A stretch of 64,000 nucleotides of DNA from Pseudomonas laurylsulfatiphila (GTDB lineage: Bacteria; Pseudomonadota; Gammaproteobacteria; Pseudomonadales; Pseudomonadaceae). Shown piece after piece: positions 43,472-53,107 of this stretch. The position numbers were made by a program, and so were the translations under genes. The notes beneath the pieces are model-generated. The model made no database searches. It was given only the letters and a program-made list of their open reading frames with translations, and was not told the origin of the DNA. The stretch spans positions 1,054,001 through 1,118,000 of the forward strand of contig NZ_NIRS01000001.1 in assembly GCF_002934665.1 (NCBI RefSeq). The letters run 5' to 3'. Positions within the stretch are counted from its first letter, which is position 1. Each line of letters starts with the position of its first letter.

Positions 43472-44566
43472 TTACTTCCCTGCCCGCGCCATGCAGCGCT
43501 GGTAACGTTCATCGACCCGTTTGGCGAACCACGCGGTGGTCAGTTTGCGCGTGATTTTCGGGCTTTGCAGCACGATCCCAGGCAACACTTCACGGGGTAA
43601 CGGCCGACCTTCGGCCCTTTCGGCCAGTTCGAAAACCTGTCGATAGAGTTTGCTGTCTTCGAACGCCAGGGTATTGCCCTCTTCCAGTTGCTCGCGGATC
43701 GTTGGATTGCGCATGTCCAGTTGCTTGCCGAGGGTGCGCACGGCCAGTTCCGTGGTGCCGGGCATGATCGAACCGTAACGCACCAGGTCGCCATCCAGCG
43801 CCAACGGGATACCGGAAGCCCGGCTCACCGCGTTCTGGAACGCGGCGTTACGGCTGGCGTACCAACCCGCGTTGAAGTCCGCAAAGCGGTACAGCGGCTG
43901 GGGGTAGCTCGCCGGATACCCCAGCAGGTGCGCGATGCCGAAATACATGCCGCCACGCCGGGTGAACACTTCATGACGGATCGAGCCCTGCACCGGGTAC
44001 GGGTAGTCCTTGGCCTGCTGCTCGGCAAAATCGATGCTGACCTGCATCGGTCCGCCGGTATGCACCGGGTTGAAACCACCGAACAGGGTTTTACCCATCG
44101 GTACCATGCCGATGAAGTCGTCGAAAATACCACTCAGCTCCTTTTCACTGCGCGCGGCATTCAGGCGGGCGCTGTAGCTTTTGCCGTTGGGCGAGTCGAG
44201 CTTCAACGCACCGCTCACCAGCAGGCCGGGAATGTGTGCCTTGGCGGCACGACGGTCGATTTCGTCGCGGGCGATCTTGCCCAGGCCCGGTACGTTCGGA
44301 TCGACCTGAAAGGTCGACTCCTGTTCGGTCACGGCCAGCACCGAGCACAGGTTTTGCGTGGTCGGCGAGATGCCTTGCGCGGTAAACGCCACCTGGATAT
44401 CCGTGGCCCACCCCTGGGGATCGGCGGCTTTCGCCGGCAGCAATCGCACAATCTCAGCCTTCACCTGGGCCGGACTACGCGCCGCCGGTTCCTGGGTCCG
44501 TTGGCTGCCGCAACCGGCCAGTATCAACAAAGCGGCGATGCTGAAGATCAATCGATTGGCTTGCAT
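43472..44566 (-). CDS. DUF1615-domain lipoprotein
   Basis: A 364-residue protein with a lipobox (IAALLILAGC) ending near residue 19. The mature part resembles DUF1615: TQNLCSVLAVTEQESTFQVDPNVPGLGKIARDEI, which looks like a lysozyme-type catalytic region with Glu in a TEQES context. A periplasmic, outer-membrane-anchored, possibly murein-related role is an inference. The ATG at 44566 places the lipobox correctly; the longer frame does not. Confidence 0.85.
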   Translation of the reverse strand: MQANRLIFSIAALLILAGCGSQRTQEPAARSPAQVKAEIVRLLPAKAADPQGWATDIQVAFTAQGISPTTQNLCSVLAVTEQESTFQVDPNVPGLGKIARDEIDRRAAKAHIPGLLVSGALKLDSPNGKSYSARLNAARSEKELSGIFDDFIGMVPMGKTLFGGFNPVHTGGPMQVSIDFAEQQAKDYPYPVQGSIRHEVFTRRGGMYFGIAHLLGYPASYPQPLYRFADFNAGWYASRNAAFQNAVSRASGIPLALDGDLVRYGSIMPGTTELAVRTLGKQLDMRNPTIREQLEEGNTLAFEDSKLYRQVFELAERAEGRPLPREVLPGIVLQSPKITRKLTTAWFAKRVDERYQRCMARAGK

Positions 44567-44747
44567 GTCGTTCCATCTAATCCTTGGGTCCGGCTTAACC
44601 ATACGAGCAATGGCAGGGCAACGGCTATGACCGTTGTCCACCATGTGCCTTTATTTGCCACTGAAACGGCCCTGAAGCTCCGTTATCCGAAATCTGCATG
44701 TGCAGAAAATGCCTGTGTGCCTTGCAGAAAACGCATTGCACAACGCT

Positions 44748-44769
44748 ACTGAGAACTACTACCATTTGC
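44748..44769. promoter_or_regulatory. Fur-box-like site upstream of the TonB-dependent receptor
   Basis: On the minus strand GCAAATGGTAGTAGTTCTCA resembles pseudomonad Fur sites of the GCAAATGATAAT-ATTCTCA form with three mismatches. It is 79 bp before the receptor start and fits iron repression. Confidence 0.5.
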
Positions 44770-44847
44770 ATCAGGAGTCGCATTTGCGCATGGAGTTCCC
44801 GCGCCGTCCCTCTTTCCAATCGGCCGCGCGCCGCCCAGGAACCCATC

Positions 44848-47058
44848 ATGACCACTCCAGCACGACTGCGCGTGCCTTTTCGCCCGACGCTACTGGCCCT
44901 GTTTTGCTCCTTGTCACTGACGGCCCATGCCGCAACGCCCGAAACAACCGAGACCCGGGGAAAACCGCTGGTGCTGGGCGACGTCAATGTCAACGCCCAG
45001 GCCCCGATAACGTCCGACCTGCCCCCGGTTTACGCCGGTCGTCAGGTCGCCCGCGGCGGTCAACTGGGTATCTTGGGCAACCAGGACATCATGGACGTTC
45101 CGTTCACCATGACGTCCTACACCGAAGCGTTGATCCGCGACCAGCAGGCCGAAACCGTCGGCGATGTGCTGCTCAACGATGCCTCGGTGCGTCAGGCTTC
45201 CGGTTTTTCCAACCAGGCCCAGACCTTCATGATTCGCGGCCTGCCCCTGAACGGCGATGATATTTCCTTTAACGGCCTGTACGGCATCCTGCCGCGGCAG
45301 ATCATTTCCACCGATGCCCTGGAGCGTGTGGAAGTGTTCAAAGGGCCGAACGCCTTCATCAACGGTGTCACCCCGACCGGTTCCGGCATCGGTGGCGGCG
45401 TCAACCTGCAACCCAAGCGCGCCAGTGACGTGCCGCTGCGACGGTTCACCACGGACATCAGCGACGACGGGCGCATCGGCGAACACCTGGACATCGGACA
45501 GCGCTTTGGCGAGGACAACCGCTTCGGTGCCCGCCTGAACCTGTCCCAACGTGAAGGCGACACCGCCATCGACGACGAGAACCAGCGCTCCAAACTGTTT
45601 GCCCTGGGCCTCGACTACCGCGGCGATGCGCTACGCCTGTCCGGCGATTTCGTCTATTCGAAGGAACGCATCAACGGCGGCCGCAGCTCGGTCAACCTTG
45701 GCGACGCCACGCACATCCCGGATGCGCCCTCCGCCGACACCAACTACGCGCAGAAGTGGGGCTTCAGCGAGATCGAGGACACCTTCGGCATGCTACGCGC
45801 CGAATACGACCTGAACGACAGCTGGACCGCCTACGCCGCCGGCGGCGCCAAGCACACCCGCGAAGTCGGCAACTACGACTCCACCACCCTGGTGGGCAAC
45901 GATGGCAGCTCGGTGACCAGCGGTTCGTTCATTCCCCACGAAGAAGACAACACCAGCGCCATGGCCGGCCTCAATGGCCGTTTCGCCACGGGTCCGGTGA
46001 CCCATAAACTGAACTTCGGCCTGGCCGGGATCTGGACCCAACAGCGCAACGCCTTCGATTTCGATCTGACCCAATACCCGAACAACATCTACCACCCGAT
46101 TGACGTTCCGGCGCCGGCGGGTGGCTTCTCCGGCGGTGACCTGGGCGATCCGGGCATCACCGGCAAAACCTTCATGCGCAGCGCCGCCGTGTCCGACACC
46201 CTGGGCTTTATCGATGATCGCCTGCTGGTCACCCTGGGCGTACGCCGTCAACAGCTGGTCGTTCAAGGCTACGACTACGACACGCAAAACCGCACGTCCA
46301 ACTACGACAAGTCGATCACCACGCCGGTGTACGGCATCGTGTTCAAGCCGTGGGACCACGTGTCCTTCTACGCCAACCGTATCGAGGGCCTGGCCCAGGG
46401 GCCGACGGCTCCGACGACCTCCGGCTCAAGGGTCGTGGTCAACGGCAATGAAGTGTTTGCACCGTCGCGTTCCAAACAGGTTGAAGCCGGGGTCAAAGTC
46501 GACATGGGCACCTATGGTGCGACCCTCGGCGTGTACCGCATCGAACAACCGGCTGACGGCTACACCCAAGTCATCGACGACACCACCGCCGTGTTCGTTC
46601 ATGACGGTGAACAGATCAACAAGGGCGTGGAACTCAATGTCTTCGGCGAACCCATCGACGGCCTGCGCCTGCTCAGCGGCCTGACCGTGATGGACACCGA
46701 ACTGAAGAACACCCAGGACGGCCTCAACGATGGCAACCGGGCCATCGGCGTGCCGAGCTTCCAGTTCAATGCCAGTGTCGATTGGGACGTGCCGGGCCTG
46801 CCGGGCGTAGCCCTGAACGGACGCATGTTGCGCACCGGCGGCCAATACGCCGACGCGGCGAACAACCTCAGCCTGCCGGCCTGGAACCGCTTCGATGCCG
46901 GCGCCCGCTACGCGTTCAAAGTCCAGGAAAAAGACGTGACCGTACGCCTGGGCGTGGAAAACGTCGCCAACAAGAGCTACTGGGAATCGGCCCAGGGGGG
47001 TTACCTGACCCAGGGCGAACCGCGCACGGCGAAGTTGTCGGGCACCATCGACTTCTGA
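44848..47058 (+). CDS. TonB-dependent siderophore receptor
   Basis: A 736-residue outer-membrane receptor. It has a signal peptide (MTTPARLRVPFRPTLLALFCSLSLTAHA), a plug domain (FTMTSYTEALIRDQQAETVGDVLLNDASVRQASG, then RVEVFKGPNAFING) and a 22-strand barrel ending in a terminal Phe. No N-terminal signalling (STN) domain is present, so it is not of the sigma-regulator type. The layout is that of ferrichrome/hydroxamate-type receptors but the ligand cannot be assigned. A Fur-like site lies upstream. Confidence 0.92.
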   Translation: MTTPARLRVPFRPTLLALFCSLSLTAHAATPETTETRGKPLVLGDVNVNAQAPITSDLPPVYAGRQVARGGQLGILGNQDIMDVPFTMTSYTEALIRDQQAETVGDVLLNDASVRQASGFSNQAQTFMIRGLPLNGDDISFNGLYGILPRQIISTDALERVEVFKGPNAFINGVTPTGSGIGGGVNLQPKRASDVPLRRFTTDISDDGRIGEHLDIGQRFGEDNRFGARLNLSQREGDTAIDDENQRSKLFALGLDYRGDALRLSGDFVYSKERINGGRSSVNLGDATHIPDAPSADTNYAQKWGFSEIEDTFGMLRAEYDLNDSWTAYAAGGAKHTREVGNYDSTTLVGNDGSSVTSGSFIPHEEDNTSAMAGLNGRFATGPVTHKLNFGLAGIWTQQRNAFDFDLTQYPNNIYHPIDVPAPAGGFSGGDLGDPGITGKTFMRSAAVSDTLGFIDDRLLVTLGVRRQQLVVQGYDYDTQNRTSNYDKSITTPVYGIVFKPWDHVSFYANRIEGLAQGPTAPTTSGSRVVVNGNEVFAPSRSKQVEAGVKVDMGTYGATLGVYRIEQPADGYTQVIDDTTAVFVHDGEQINKGVELNVFGEPIDGLRLLSGLTVMDTELKNTQDGLNDGNRAIGVPSFQFNASVDWDVPGLPGVALNGRMLRTGGQYADAANNLSLPAWNRFDAGARYAFKVQEKDVTVRLGVENVANKSYWESAQGGYLTQGEPRTAKLSGTIDF

Positions 47059-47082
47059 TAGAGGAGCCCCCTGCCCTGTATT

Positions 47083-47308
47083 TGTAGGAGCGAGCCTGCT
47101 CGCGATGGACGTTAACGATAACGCGTGCTTTCAGGATTAACGCGGCGCTCTTTCGTTCATCGCGAGCAAGCTCGCTCCTACAGGGGACCGAGTGCCCGTA
47201 TCTGTACCTGTAGGAGCGAGCTTGCTCGCGATGGACGTTAACGATAACGCGTACTTTCAGGATTAACGCGGCGCTCTTTCGTCCATCGCGAGCAAGCTCG
47301 CTCCTACA
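47083..47308. repeat. Two nearly identical REPINs in direct tandem
   Basis: Two copies of about 101 bp (47083-47183 and 47209-47308), each with inverted TAGGAGCGAGC ends and the same middle containing GTTAACGATAACGCGT. They differ at only a few positions. The whole 298-bp gap 47059-47356 is occupied by them. Confidence 0.92.
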
Positions 47309-47356
47309 AAGGCCGAGTCGTCCATACTTGTTCTACCCAGCGAGGAGGATGAGTTC

Positions 47357-48892
47357 ATGCACAGAAGCGATGTGTTGATCATCGGCGCCGGCCCGACCGG
47401 GCTGGTCCTGGCGTTGTGGCTGAGCAAACTGGGCGTGCGCGTGCGGATTGTCGACAAGGCCTCGGCCCCTGGCACCACGTCCCGGGCGCTGGCTGTCCAG
47501 GCTCGGACGCTGGAACTGTATCGACAACTCGGGCTGGCCGACGCGGTTGTGCAATACGGCCATCGGGTGGCGGCCGCTAACTTCTGGGTCAAGGGCGAAC
47601 CCGTGGCGCACTTGCCACTGACCCAGGTCGGCGCGGGACTGACACCCTACGCGTTCCTGGAAATTTTCCCGCAGGATGAGCACGAACGGCTGCTGATCGA
47701 GCGTCTGCAAGCCTTCGGCATCTCGGTGGAACGCAACACCGAACTGGCAAGCTTCGAGCAAACCGCCGACGGCATCACGGCCACGCTGCATCTGCCAGAC
47801 GGCCAGCAGGAAATCTGTCAGGCCTGTTTCCTGGCCGGGTGCGACGGCGCCCGGTCGATTGTGCGCAAGACCCTGGATACCGGGTTTCCCGGCGGTACTT
47901 ACCAGCAGATTTTCTACGTCGCCGACGTACAGGGCAGCGGCCCGACATTCAACGGTGAACTGCACGTGGACCTCGACGAGGCGGACTTCCTTGCCGTGTT
48001 CCCGCTGGCGGGCAGTGGCCGCGCGCGCTTGATCGGCACCGTTCGCGACGAGCGCGCCGACCACGCAGAGACCCTGTGCTTCGAAGACGTCAGCAGCCGG
48101 GCCATCGAGCACATGAAGGTGCAGATCGAGCAACTGAACTGGTTCTCGACCTACCGCGTGCATCATCGGGTGGCGGATCACTTTCGCAATGGCCGGGCGT
48201 TTCTGCTCGGCGATGCGGCCCACGTGCACAGCCCGGCGGGCGGCCAGGGCATGAACACCGGGATTGGCGATGCCATCAACCTGGCCTGGAAACTGGCGGC
48301 CGTGCTGAGCGGCGCTGCCGAGGCCAGATTGCTCGACACCTATGAAACCGAGCGCATCGCCTTCGCGCGCAAACTGGTGGCGACCACTGACCGGGTCTTC
48401 ACGTTCGTCACCGCCGACGGGCCGATGGCCGATTTGCTGCGTACGCGCCTGGCGCCGTTCTTGATCCCGAAAATAACCTCGTTCGAAACCTCCCGCCAAT
48501 TCCTGTTTCGCACGGTGTCGCAGATCACCCTGAATTATCGGGGCATGCCTTTGAGCACAGGCGTTGCCGGGCACGTGCATGGCGGTGATCGCCTGCCCTG
48601 GGCCCATGACGGTGAGGGGGACAACTTTGAATCGCTCAAATGCATAAGCTGGCAGGTGCATGTCTACGGCGACACCAGCGACGAGATGATCGCCTGGTGC
48701 CACGAGCACCATCTGCCGTTGCATGTGTTCGACTGGCGTCCGGCGTTCGAAGCGGCGGGCCTGGGGCGCAACGGCTTTTATCTGTTGCGGCCCGATACCT
48801 ATGTAGCGATTGCCGAGACGTGCGCGGACCCGAAAGTGATCGAACGGTATTTCCGTGACCACGGGATCCGCTCGTTTTTTGGCACGCCCTGA
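47357..48892 (+). CDS. FAD-dependent aromatic monooxygenase (PheA/TetX family)
   Basis: A 511-residue class A flavoprotein monooxygenase. The ADP-binding motif is VLIIGAGPTGLVLALWLSKLG, DG motif GCDGARSIVRK, and GD motif FLLGDAAHVHSPAGGQGMNTGIGDAINLAWKL. The C-terminal thioredoxin-like domain (about residues 400-511) is degenerate, as in phenol hydroxylases and rifampicin monooxygenases. Substrate unknown. It is isolated and has no reductase or dioxygenase neighbour. Confidence 0.9.
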   Translation: MHRSDVLIIGAGPTGLVLALWLSKLGVRVRIVDKASAPGTTSRALAVQARTLELYRQLGLADAVVQYGHRVAAANFWVKGEPVAHLPLTQVGAGLTPYAFLEIFPQDEHERLLIERLQAFGISVERNTELASFEQTADGITATLHLPDGQQEICQACFLAGCDGARSIVRKTLDTGFPGGTYQQIFYVADVQGSGPTFNGELHVDLDEADFLAVFPLAGSGRARLIGTVRDERADHAETLCFEDVSSRAIEHMKVQIEQLNWFSTYRVHHRVADHFRNGRAFLLGDAAHVHSPAGGQGMNTGIGDAINLAWKLAAVLSGAAEARLLDTYETERIAFARKLVATTDRVFTFVTADGPMADLLRTRLAPFLIPKITSFETSRQFLFRTVSQITLNYRGMPLSTGVAGHVHGGDRLPWAHDGEGDNFESLKCISWQVHVYGDTSDEMIAWCHEHHLPLHVFDWRPAFEAAGLGRNGFYLLRPDTYVAIAETCADPKVIERYFRDHGIRSFFGTP

Positions 48893-48906
48893 GAACACCA
48901 GCCCTT

Positions 48907-48995
48907 TGTAGGAGCTGGCTTGCCAGCGATGACGGCGGCACATTTGGCATCCATGTGTCTGACATACCGCTTTCGCCGGCAAGCCGGCTCCTACA
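48907..48995. repeat. REP pair of the GAGCTGGCTTGCC type
   Basis: Inverted units TGTAGGAGCTGGCTTGCC and GGCAAGCCGGCTCCTACA between the convergent monooxygenase and hemB genes. Confidence 0.88.
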
Positions 48996-49012
48996 GGGCA
49001 CTGCGCTGTTTC

Positions 49013-49987
49013 TTAGATCCCCGCCAGCGCCAGATCCATCGCAAAATACGTAAAGATCAGGTCTGCCCCGGCACGCTTGATCGCCCCCAGGCTCTCGCGC
49101 ACCACGCGGTCTTCATCAATGGCCCCGGCTTGGGCGGCAAACTTGATCATCGCGTACTCACCGCTCACCTGATACGCCGACAGCGGCAGGCGCGAGGCTT
49201 CGCGGATGTCGCGGATGATGTCCAGGTAGGCACCGGCCGGCTTGACCATCAGCGCATCGGCGCCTTCCTGTTCGTCGAGCAGCGACTCGCGCACCGCTTC
49301 GCGGCGATTCATCGGGTTCATCTGGTAGCTTTTGCGGTCGCCCTTGAGCGCACTGCCGCCTGCCTCGCGGAACGGACCATAGAGCGCCGAGGCGAATTTG
49401 GTCGAATAGGCCATGATCGCCGTCTGGGTAAATCCGGCGTCATCGAGGGCCCGGCGGATTGCCTGGACCTGCCCGTCCATGGCCGCCGACGGGGCGATCA
49501 CATCGGCACCGGCGCGGGCCGCCGCGACGGCTTGCCTGCCGAGGTTGATCAGGGTCTGGTCGTTGTCGACTTCATGGTTGTGCAGCACGCCGCAATGGCC
49601 GTGGTCGGTGTACTCGCAAAAACAGGTGTCAGACATCACGATCATTTCCGGCACCGCATCCTTGGCGATGCGCGACATGCGCGAAACCAGGCCGTCGTCG
49701 TGCCAGGTGTCGCTGCCGCTGCTGTCCAGATGATGGGACACACCGAAGGTCATCACCGACTTGATCCCGGCACGGGCGTAGCGCTCGATCTCGCCGGCCA
49801 GCTTCGACTCCGGAATGCGCATCACGCCGGGCATGCTTTTGATCGGCACGAAGTCGTCGATTTCTTCTTCGACGAAAATCGGCAACACCAGGTCGTTCAG
49901 GCTGAACTCGGTCTCCTGGAACAGGCTGCGCAGGCTCGCATTGCGGCGCAGACGGCGTGGGCGTGTTTCGGGGAACTGACTGGACAT
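49013..49987 (-). CDS. hemB: Delta-aminolevulinic acid dehydratase (porphobilinogen synthase), zinc type
   Basis: A 324-residue HemB that condenses two 5-aminolevulinates to porphobilinogen. The Schiff-base Lys residues are in AYSTKFASA and LMVKPAGAY. The metal site is [14 protein letters not shown], the three-Cys zinc site of the E. coli type. The P. aeruginosa housekeeping HemB is, from memory, a Mg2+-type enzyme with Asp residues and no Cys at this place and is otherwise quite different, so this may be a second, zinc-dependent isozyme. The gene stands alone. Confidence 0.92.
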   Translation of the reverse strand: MSSQFPETRPRRLRRNASLRSLFQETEFSLNDLVLPIFVEEEIDDFVPIKSMPGVMRIPESKLAGEIERYARAGIKSVMTFGVSHHLDSSGSDTWHDDGLVSRMSRIAKDAVPEMIVMSDTCFCEYTDHGHCGVLHNHEVDNDQTLINLGRQAVAAARAGADVIAPSAAMDGQVQAIRRALDDAGFTQTAIMAYSTKFASALYGPFREAGGSALKGDRKSYQMNPMNRREAVRESLLDEQEGADALMVKPAGAYLDIIRDIREASRLPLSAYQVSGEYAMIKFAAQAGAIDEDRVVRESLGAIKRAGADLIFTYFAMDLALAGI

Positions 49988-50015
49988 GGGTATTCCTGGA
50001 TATCAGAGGACGAGA

Positions 50016-50105
50016 TGCAGGAGCTGGCTTGCCAGCGATGGCGGCGGGTCAGTCATACAAATGCGGCCTGACACTACGCCTTCGCTGGCAAGCCAGCTCC
50101 TGCAA
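50016..50105. repeat. REP pair of the GAGCTGGCTTGCC type
   Basis: Inverted CAGGAGCTGGCTTGCCAGCG units between hemB and the GST-like gene. Confidence 0.88.
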
Positions 50106-50114
50106 GGGATGATT

Positions 50115-50825
50115 TCAACCAGCGATTGGGCTTGGAATCTGCAACCCGCGCACCACCGCCGGCCGTGCCAGGAAGCGTTCCAGCACCCGTGTGACGTTAG
50201 GGAAATTCTGAATGCCCACCAGATCGCCGGCCTCATAGAAACCGATCAGGTTGCGCACCCACGGGAAGGTGGCGATGTCGGCAATGGTGTAGCGCTCGCC
50301 CGTGATCCAGTCGCGCCCTTCGAGCCGGCCGTCGAGCACCTTGAGCAGGCGTTTGCTCTCCTCGACATAGCGATCACGGGGACGTTTGTCTTCGTAGTCC
50401 TTGCCGGCGAATTTGTTGAAGAACCCGAGCTGGCCGAACATCGGACCAATGCCGCCCATCTGGAACATCAGCCATTGAATCGTTTCGTAGCGCGCGGCCG
50501 ATTCCTGGGCCAGCAGTTGCCCGCTCTTGTCGGCCAGGTAGATCAGAATCGCTCCCGACTCGAACAGCGCCAGCGGCTTGTCGTCCGGACCGTGGGGGTC
50601 GAGGATCGCCGGGATTTTGTTGTTGGGGTTCAACGACAGGAATTCCGGGGACATCTGGTCATTGGTGTCGAAACCTACCCGGTGAGGTTCATACGGCAGG
50701 CCGATCTCTTCGAGCATGATCGAGACCTTGACGCCGTTGGGGGTCGGCAAGGAGTACAGCTGAATCCACTCCGGATATTGGGCAGGCCACTTGCGGGTGA
50801 TGGGGAATGCGGACAAATCGGTCAT
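50115..50825 (-). CDS. GST-fold disulfide-bond oxidoreductase-like protein (YfcG/YghU family)
   Basis: A 236-residue two-domain GST. The N-terminal part has PTPNGVKVSIMLEEIGLPYEPHRVGFD, the Asn-containing loop typical of YfcG/YghU Nu-class enzymes, with LNPNNKIPAILD and FESGAILIYLADK. The C-terminal helical domain follows. These enzymes act on disulfides rather than on electrophiles. The gene is preceded by hundreds of bases without a gene. Confidence 0.9.
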   Translation of the reverse strand: MTDLSAFPITRKWPAQYPEWIQLYSLPTPNGVKVSIMLEEIGLPYEPHRVGFDTNDQMSPEFLSLNPNNKIPAILDPHGPDDKPLALFESGAILIYLADKSGQLLAQESAARYETIQWLMFQMGGIGPMFGQLGFFNKFAGKDYEDKRPRDRYVEESKRLLKVLDGRLEGRDWITGERYTIADIATFPWVRNLIGFYEAGDLVGIQNFPNVTRVLERFLARPAVVRGLQIPSPIAG

Positions 50826-51194
50826 GGGCAGGATCCACGAAGACAGTGAGAGTGACGATCATAATGGAGATATCGGCTCAGCGATCCCCTGGAGCCATCA
50901 ATCTCGCTGATAGAGGAGATCAAAAGAGATCACGACGGCTTCACCACCATCTGATGTAGCCTGTCCATAAATCCGCAACATCCTGTCGATAACCTTCACT
51001 GCAATCCGCTAAAGGTTACCGGTACATTGCTGCGCTCTTGGCCGGAATCGAACCAAACGGGTTCAGGGGACTCTGAGCACCACCCCCTTTGAAAACGGAC
51101 CGGCTTCAACGACATGGAACACACCCGACGCTGGAAAGTCGTGGTGTAAAGGTTTGTCAGCCTTAACCGAATTGCGCTGAAGAACCCTTTATTC
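50826..51194. other. Intergenic region without a supportable gene
   Basis: 369 bp between the divergent YfcG-like and histidine phosphatase genes. It holds no REP element. Short frames here lack ribosome binding sites and similarity; I see no operator I can name. Confidence 0.6.
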
Positions 51195-51866
51195 ATGAAT
51201 CTGTTCAATTTTACCAAACGCTTTAAACATCGCGCCTACGTGCTGTTGCCCGTCTTGCTGGCGGTCAGCGCGGTGTTCCTGTTGCTGGAATCCAGCCTGA
51301 GTCGCGCCCAGCCGATGGATGGCACCCAGACCCTGGTCTTCCTGCGCCACGGTGAAAAACCCGAGGGTGGCCTCGGCCAACTCAATTGCCAGGGGCTGAA
51401 CCGCGCCATCGACCTGGCCACGTTGCTGCCGGAAAAGTTCGGCAAGGCCAACTACGTGTTTGCGGCGAACCCGACCCGTAACGTCGAGGAAGGCGAGTTC
51501 GACAATTCCTACAGCTACATCCGTCCCCTGATGACCATCAGCCCCAGCGCCATCAAGCTGGGCCTGCCGGTGAACATCAATTTTTCCGCCAATGACACCA
51601 GCGACCTGGCCGATGAACTGCTTCACGACAAGTATCACAACTCGGTCATCTACACCGCCTGGTCGCACGGCTACCTGCCGGAGCTGATCAACAAGGTGGC
51701 CGGCGACGCCACCGGCAAGAAAACGACCATCACCGAAGACTGGGAATCGAGCGACTACGACTCGCTGTATGTGCTCACCCTGACCTGGCACAACGGCAAG
51801 GCCAGTTTGCAGAGCCATGTGTACAAGCAAGGTCTGGATAATGGTGCTGAAACCTGTCCGACTTGA
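51195..51866 (+). CDS. Histidine phosphatase family protein, membrane-anchored
   Basis: A 223-residue protein. An N-terminal hydrophobic segment (AYVLLPVLLAVSAVFLLLESSL, residues 14-35) should act as a signal anchor. The phosphohistidine motif is FLRHGEKPEGGLGQLNCQGLNRA and the second His is in AWSHGYLPELI. The C-terminal acidic tail is short. It is probably an exported phosphatase of unknown substrate. Confidence 0.88.
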   Translation: MNLFNFTKRFKHRAYVLLPVLLAVSAVFLLLESSLSRAQPMDGTQTLVFLRHGEKPEGGLGQLNCQGLNRAIDLATLLPEKFGKANYVFAANPTRNVEEGEFDNSYSYIRPLMTISPSAIKLGLPVNINFSANDTSDLADELLHDKYHNSVIYTAWSHGYLPELINKVAGDATGKKTTITEDWESSDYDSLYVLTLTWHNGKASLQSHVYKQGLDNGAETCPT

Positions 51867-51889
51867 GGCAAGCGTTGTCTGAGTGGGCC

Positions 51890-51988
51890 CCATCGCGAGC
51901 AGGCTCGCTCCTACACTGGATCTGCGCCGTACACAAAACCTGTGATCACCGAAGATTTACTGTAGGAGCGAGCCTGCTCGCGATGGGG
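51890..51988. repeat. REP pair
   Basis: Units GCGAGCAGGCTCGCTCCTAC and GTAGGAGCGAGCCTGCTCGC between the convergent histidine phosphatase and selU genes. Confidence 0.88.
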
Positions 51989-52003
51989 CCGGCAAAAACA
52001 CCC

Positions 52004-53107
52004 TCAACCTTTCTGGCTGCCCCGCTCGCGCAAATACTCGAGAACCGCCCCCCGCTCCCCGGCAAACTCGATCCGCGCACCTTTCTTCTCCCGCTGGAAC
52101 GCGTACATCGGATCGTAATACTCGCTCAGCAACCCTTCGATCCAACCCCGGTGCAGATCCACCGCGCCACTGCGGGCCTGCTCCGCCAACGCCTCTTCCA
52201 TCAAAACCAGCATGCGCCGATGACGTTCACCGCCCAGGCGCTTCTGCACATTGTTCAGGCTCTCCAGCAACCGCTCGGAAAACAGTGCGAAGCCGTCATC
52301 GCCATGCACGTCGATGAATTCGGCGCACAGATCCACCACGTAATCGCGCAGGATCCGTTCGACCCGACCTTCCAGGCTGTCTTCCAGCCAGATCATCGGG
52401 AACTGCTGCATGCCCTGGTACAACGGCAACGGCAACGCGCAACTGCCCACCGCACGACTTTCGTCTTCCAATACGAACTGCTCGATACCCCGGGCGCGTT
52501 TTTTCAGCACATCCACGGCCAGGCGGTTTTCGAAGTCGATGTTCGAAGGCTGGCCGGTGGCGCGCTTGCCGAAACTGGAGCCGCGGTGGTTGGCATGACC
52601 TTCAAGGTCCACGCTGTTGCCCAGTTGCGTGAGCACCTCGGTTTTGCCGGTACCGGTCATCCCGCCCAGCAGGACGAAATCGCACTGGGCAACCGCTTGA
52701 TCGAGGGTGTCCAGCAGGAAGGTACGCATGGCCTTATAGCCGCCGCCCACCCGTGGATAGTCGATGCCGGCCTCGTCCTTGAGCCATTGCTGGACAATCT
52801 GCGAGCGCAGGCCGCCGCGAAAGCAATACAGCAAGCCAGCCGGATGCGCCCGGGCAAAGTCGGCCCAGGCCTGGATGCGTTCGGCCTTGACCGCGCCCGA
52901 TACCAGTTGATGCCCGAGCACGATGGCTGCCTGCTGGCCGTGCTGCTTGTAGCACGTGCCGACACGCTGGCGTTCATGGTCATTCATCAACGGCAGGTTG
53001 ATCACACCGGGAAACGAACCCTTGTTGAATTCAACCGGCGCGCGCGCGTCCATCATGGGCCGGTCGTTGAGGAAGATGTCGCGGTAATCGGTGCAATCGA
53101 GAGACAT
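52004..53107 (-). CDS. mnmH: tRNA 2-selenouridine synthase SelU (MnmH)
   Basis: A 367-residue enzyme that replaces sulfur with selenium at tRNA wobble 2-thiouridine. The N-terminal rhodanese domain contains the active Cys in [12 protein letters not shown] (about residue 96). The P-loop [12 protein letters not shown] lies at about residue 150. It uses the selenophosphate made by SelD, encoded immediately upstream with a 1-base overlap of start and stop. The start is ATG 53107; the TTG just before it is less likely. Confidence 0.95.
   Translation of the reverse strand: MSLDCTDYRDIFLNDRPMMDARAPVEFNKGSFPGVINLPLMNDHERQRVGTCYKQHGQQAAIVLGHQLVSGAVKAERIQAWADFARAHPAGLLYCFRGGLRSQIVQQWLKDEAGIDYPRVGGGYKAMRTFLLDTLDQAVAQCDFVLLGGMTGTGKTEVLTQLGNSVDLEGHANHRGSSFGKRATGQPSNIDFENRLAVDVLKKRARGIEQFVLEDESRAVGSCALPLPLYQGMQQFPMIWLEDSLEGRVERILRDYVVDLCAEFIDVHGDDGFALFSERLLESLNNVQKRLGGERHRRMLVLMEEALAEQARSGAVDLHRGWIEGLLSEYYDPMYAFQREKKGARIEFAGERGAVLEYLRERGSQKG

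Noticed and set aside
47333..48982. A 549-codon open frame on the minus strand
   Set aside because: It mirrors the FAD monooxygenase gene, whose motifs are on the plus strand.
50996..51217. A 73-codon minus-strand frame in the intergenic region
   Set aside because: It runs over the start of the histidine phosphatase gene and lacks a ribosome binding site and recognisable pattern.
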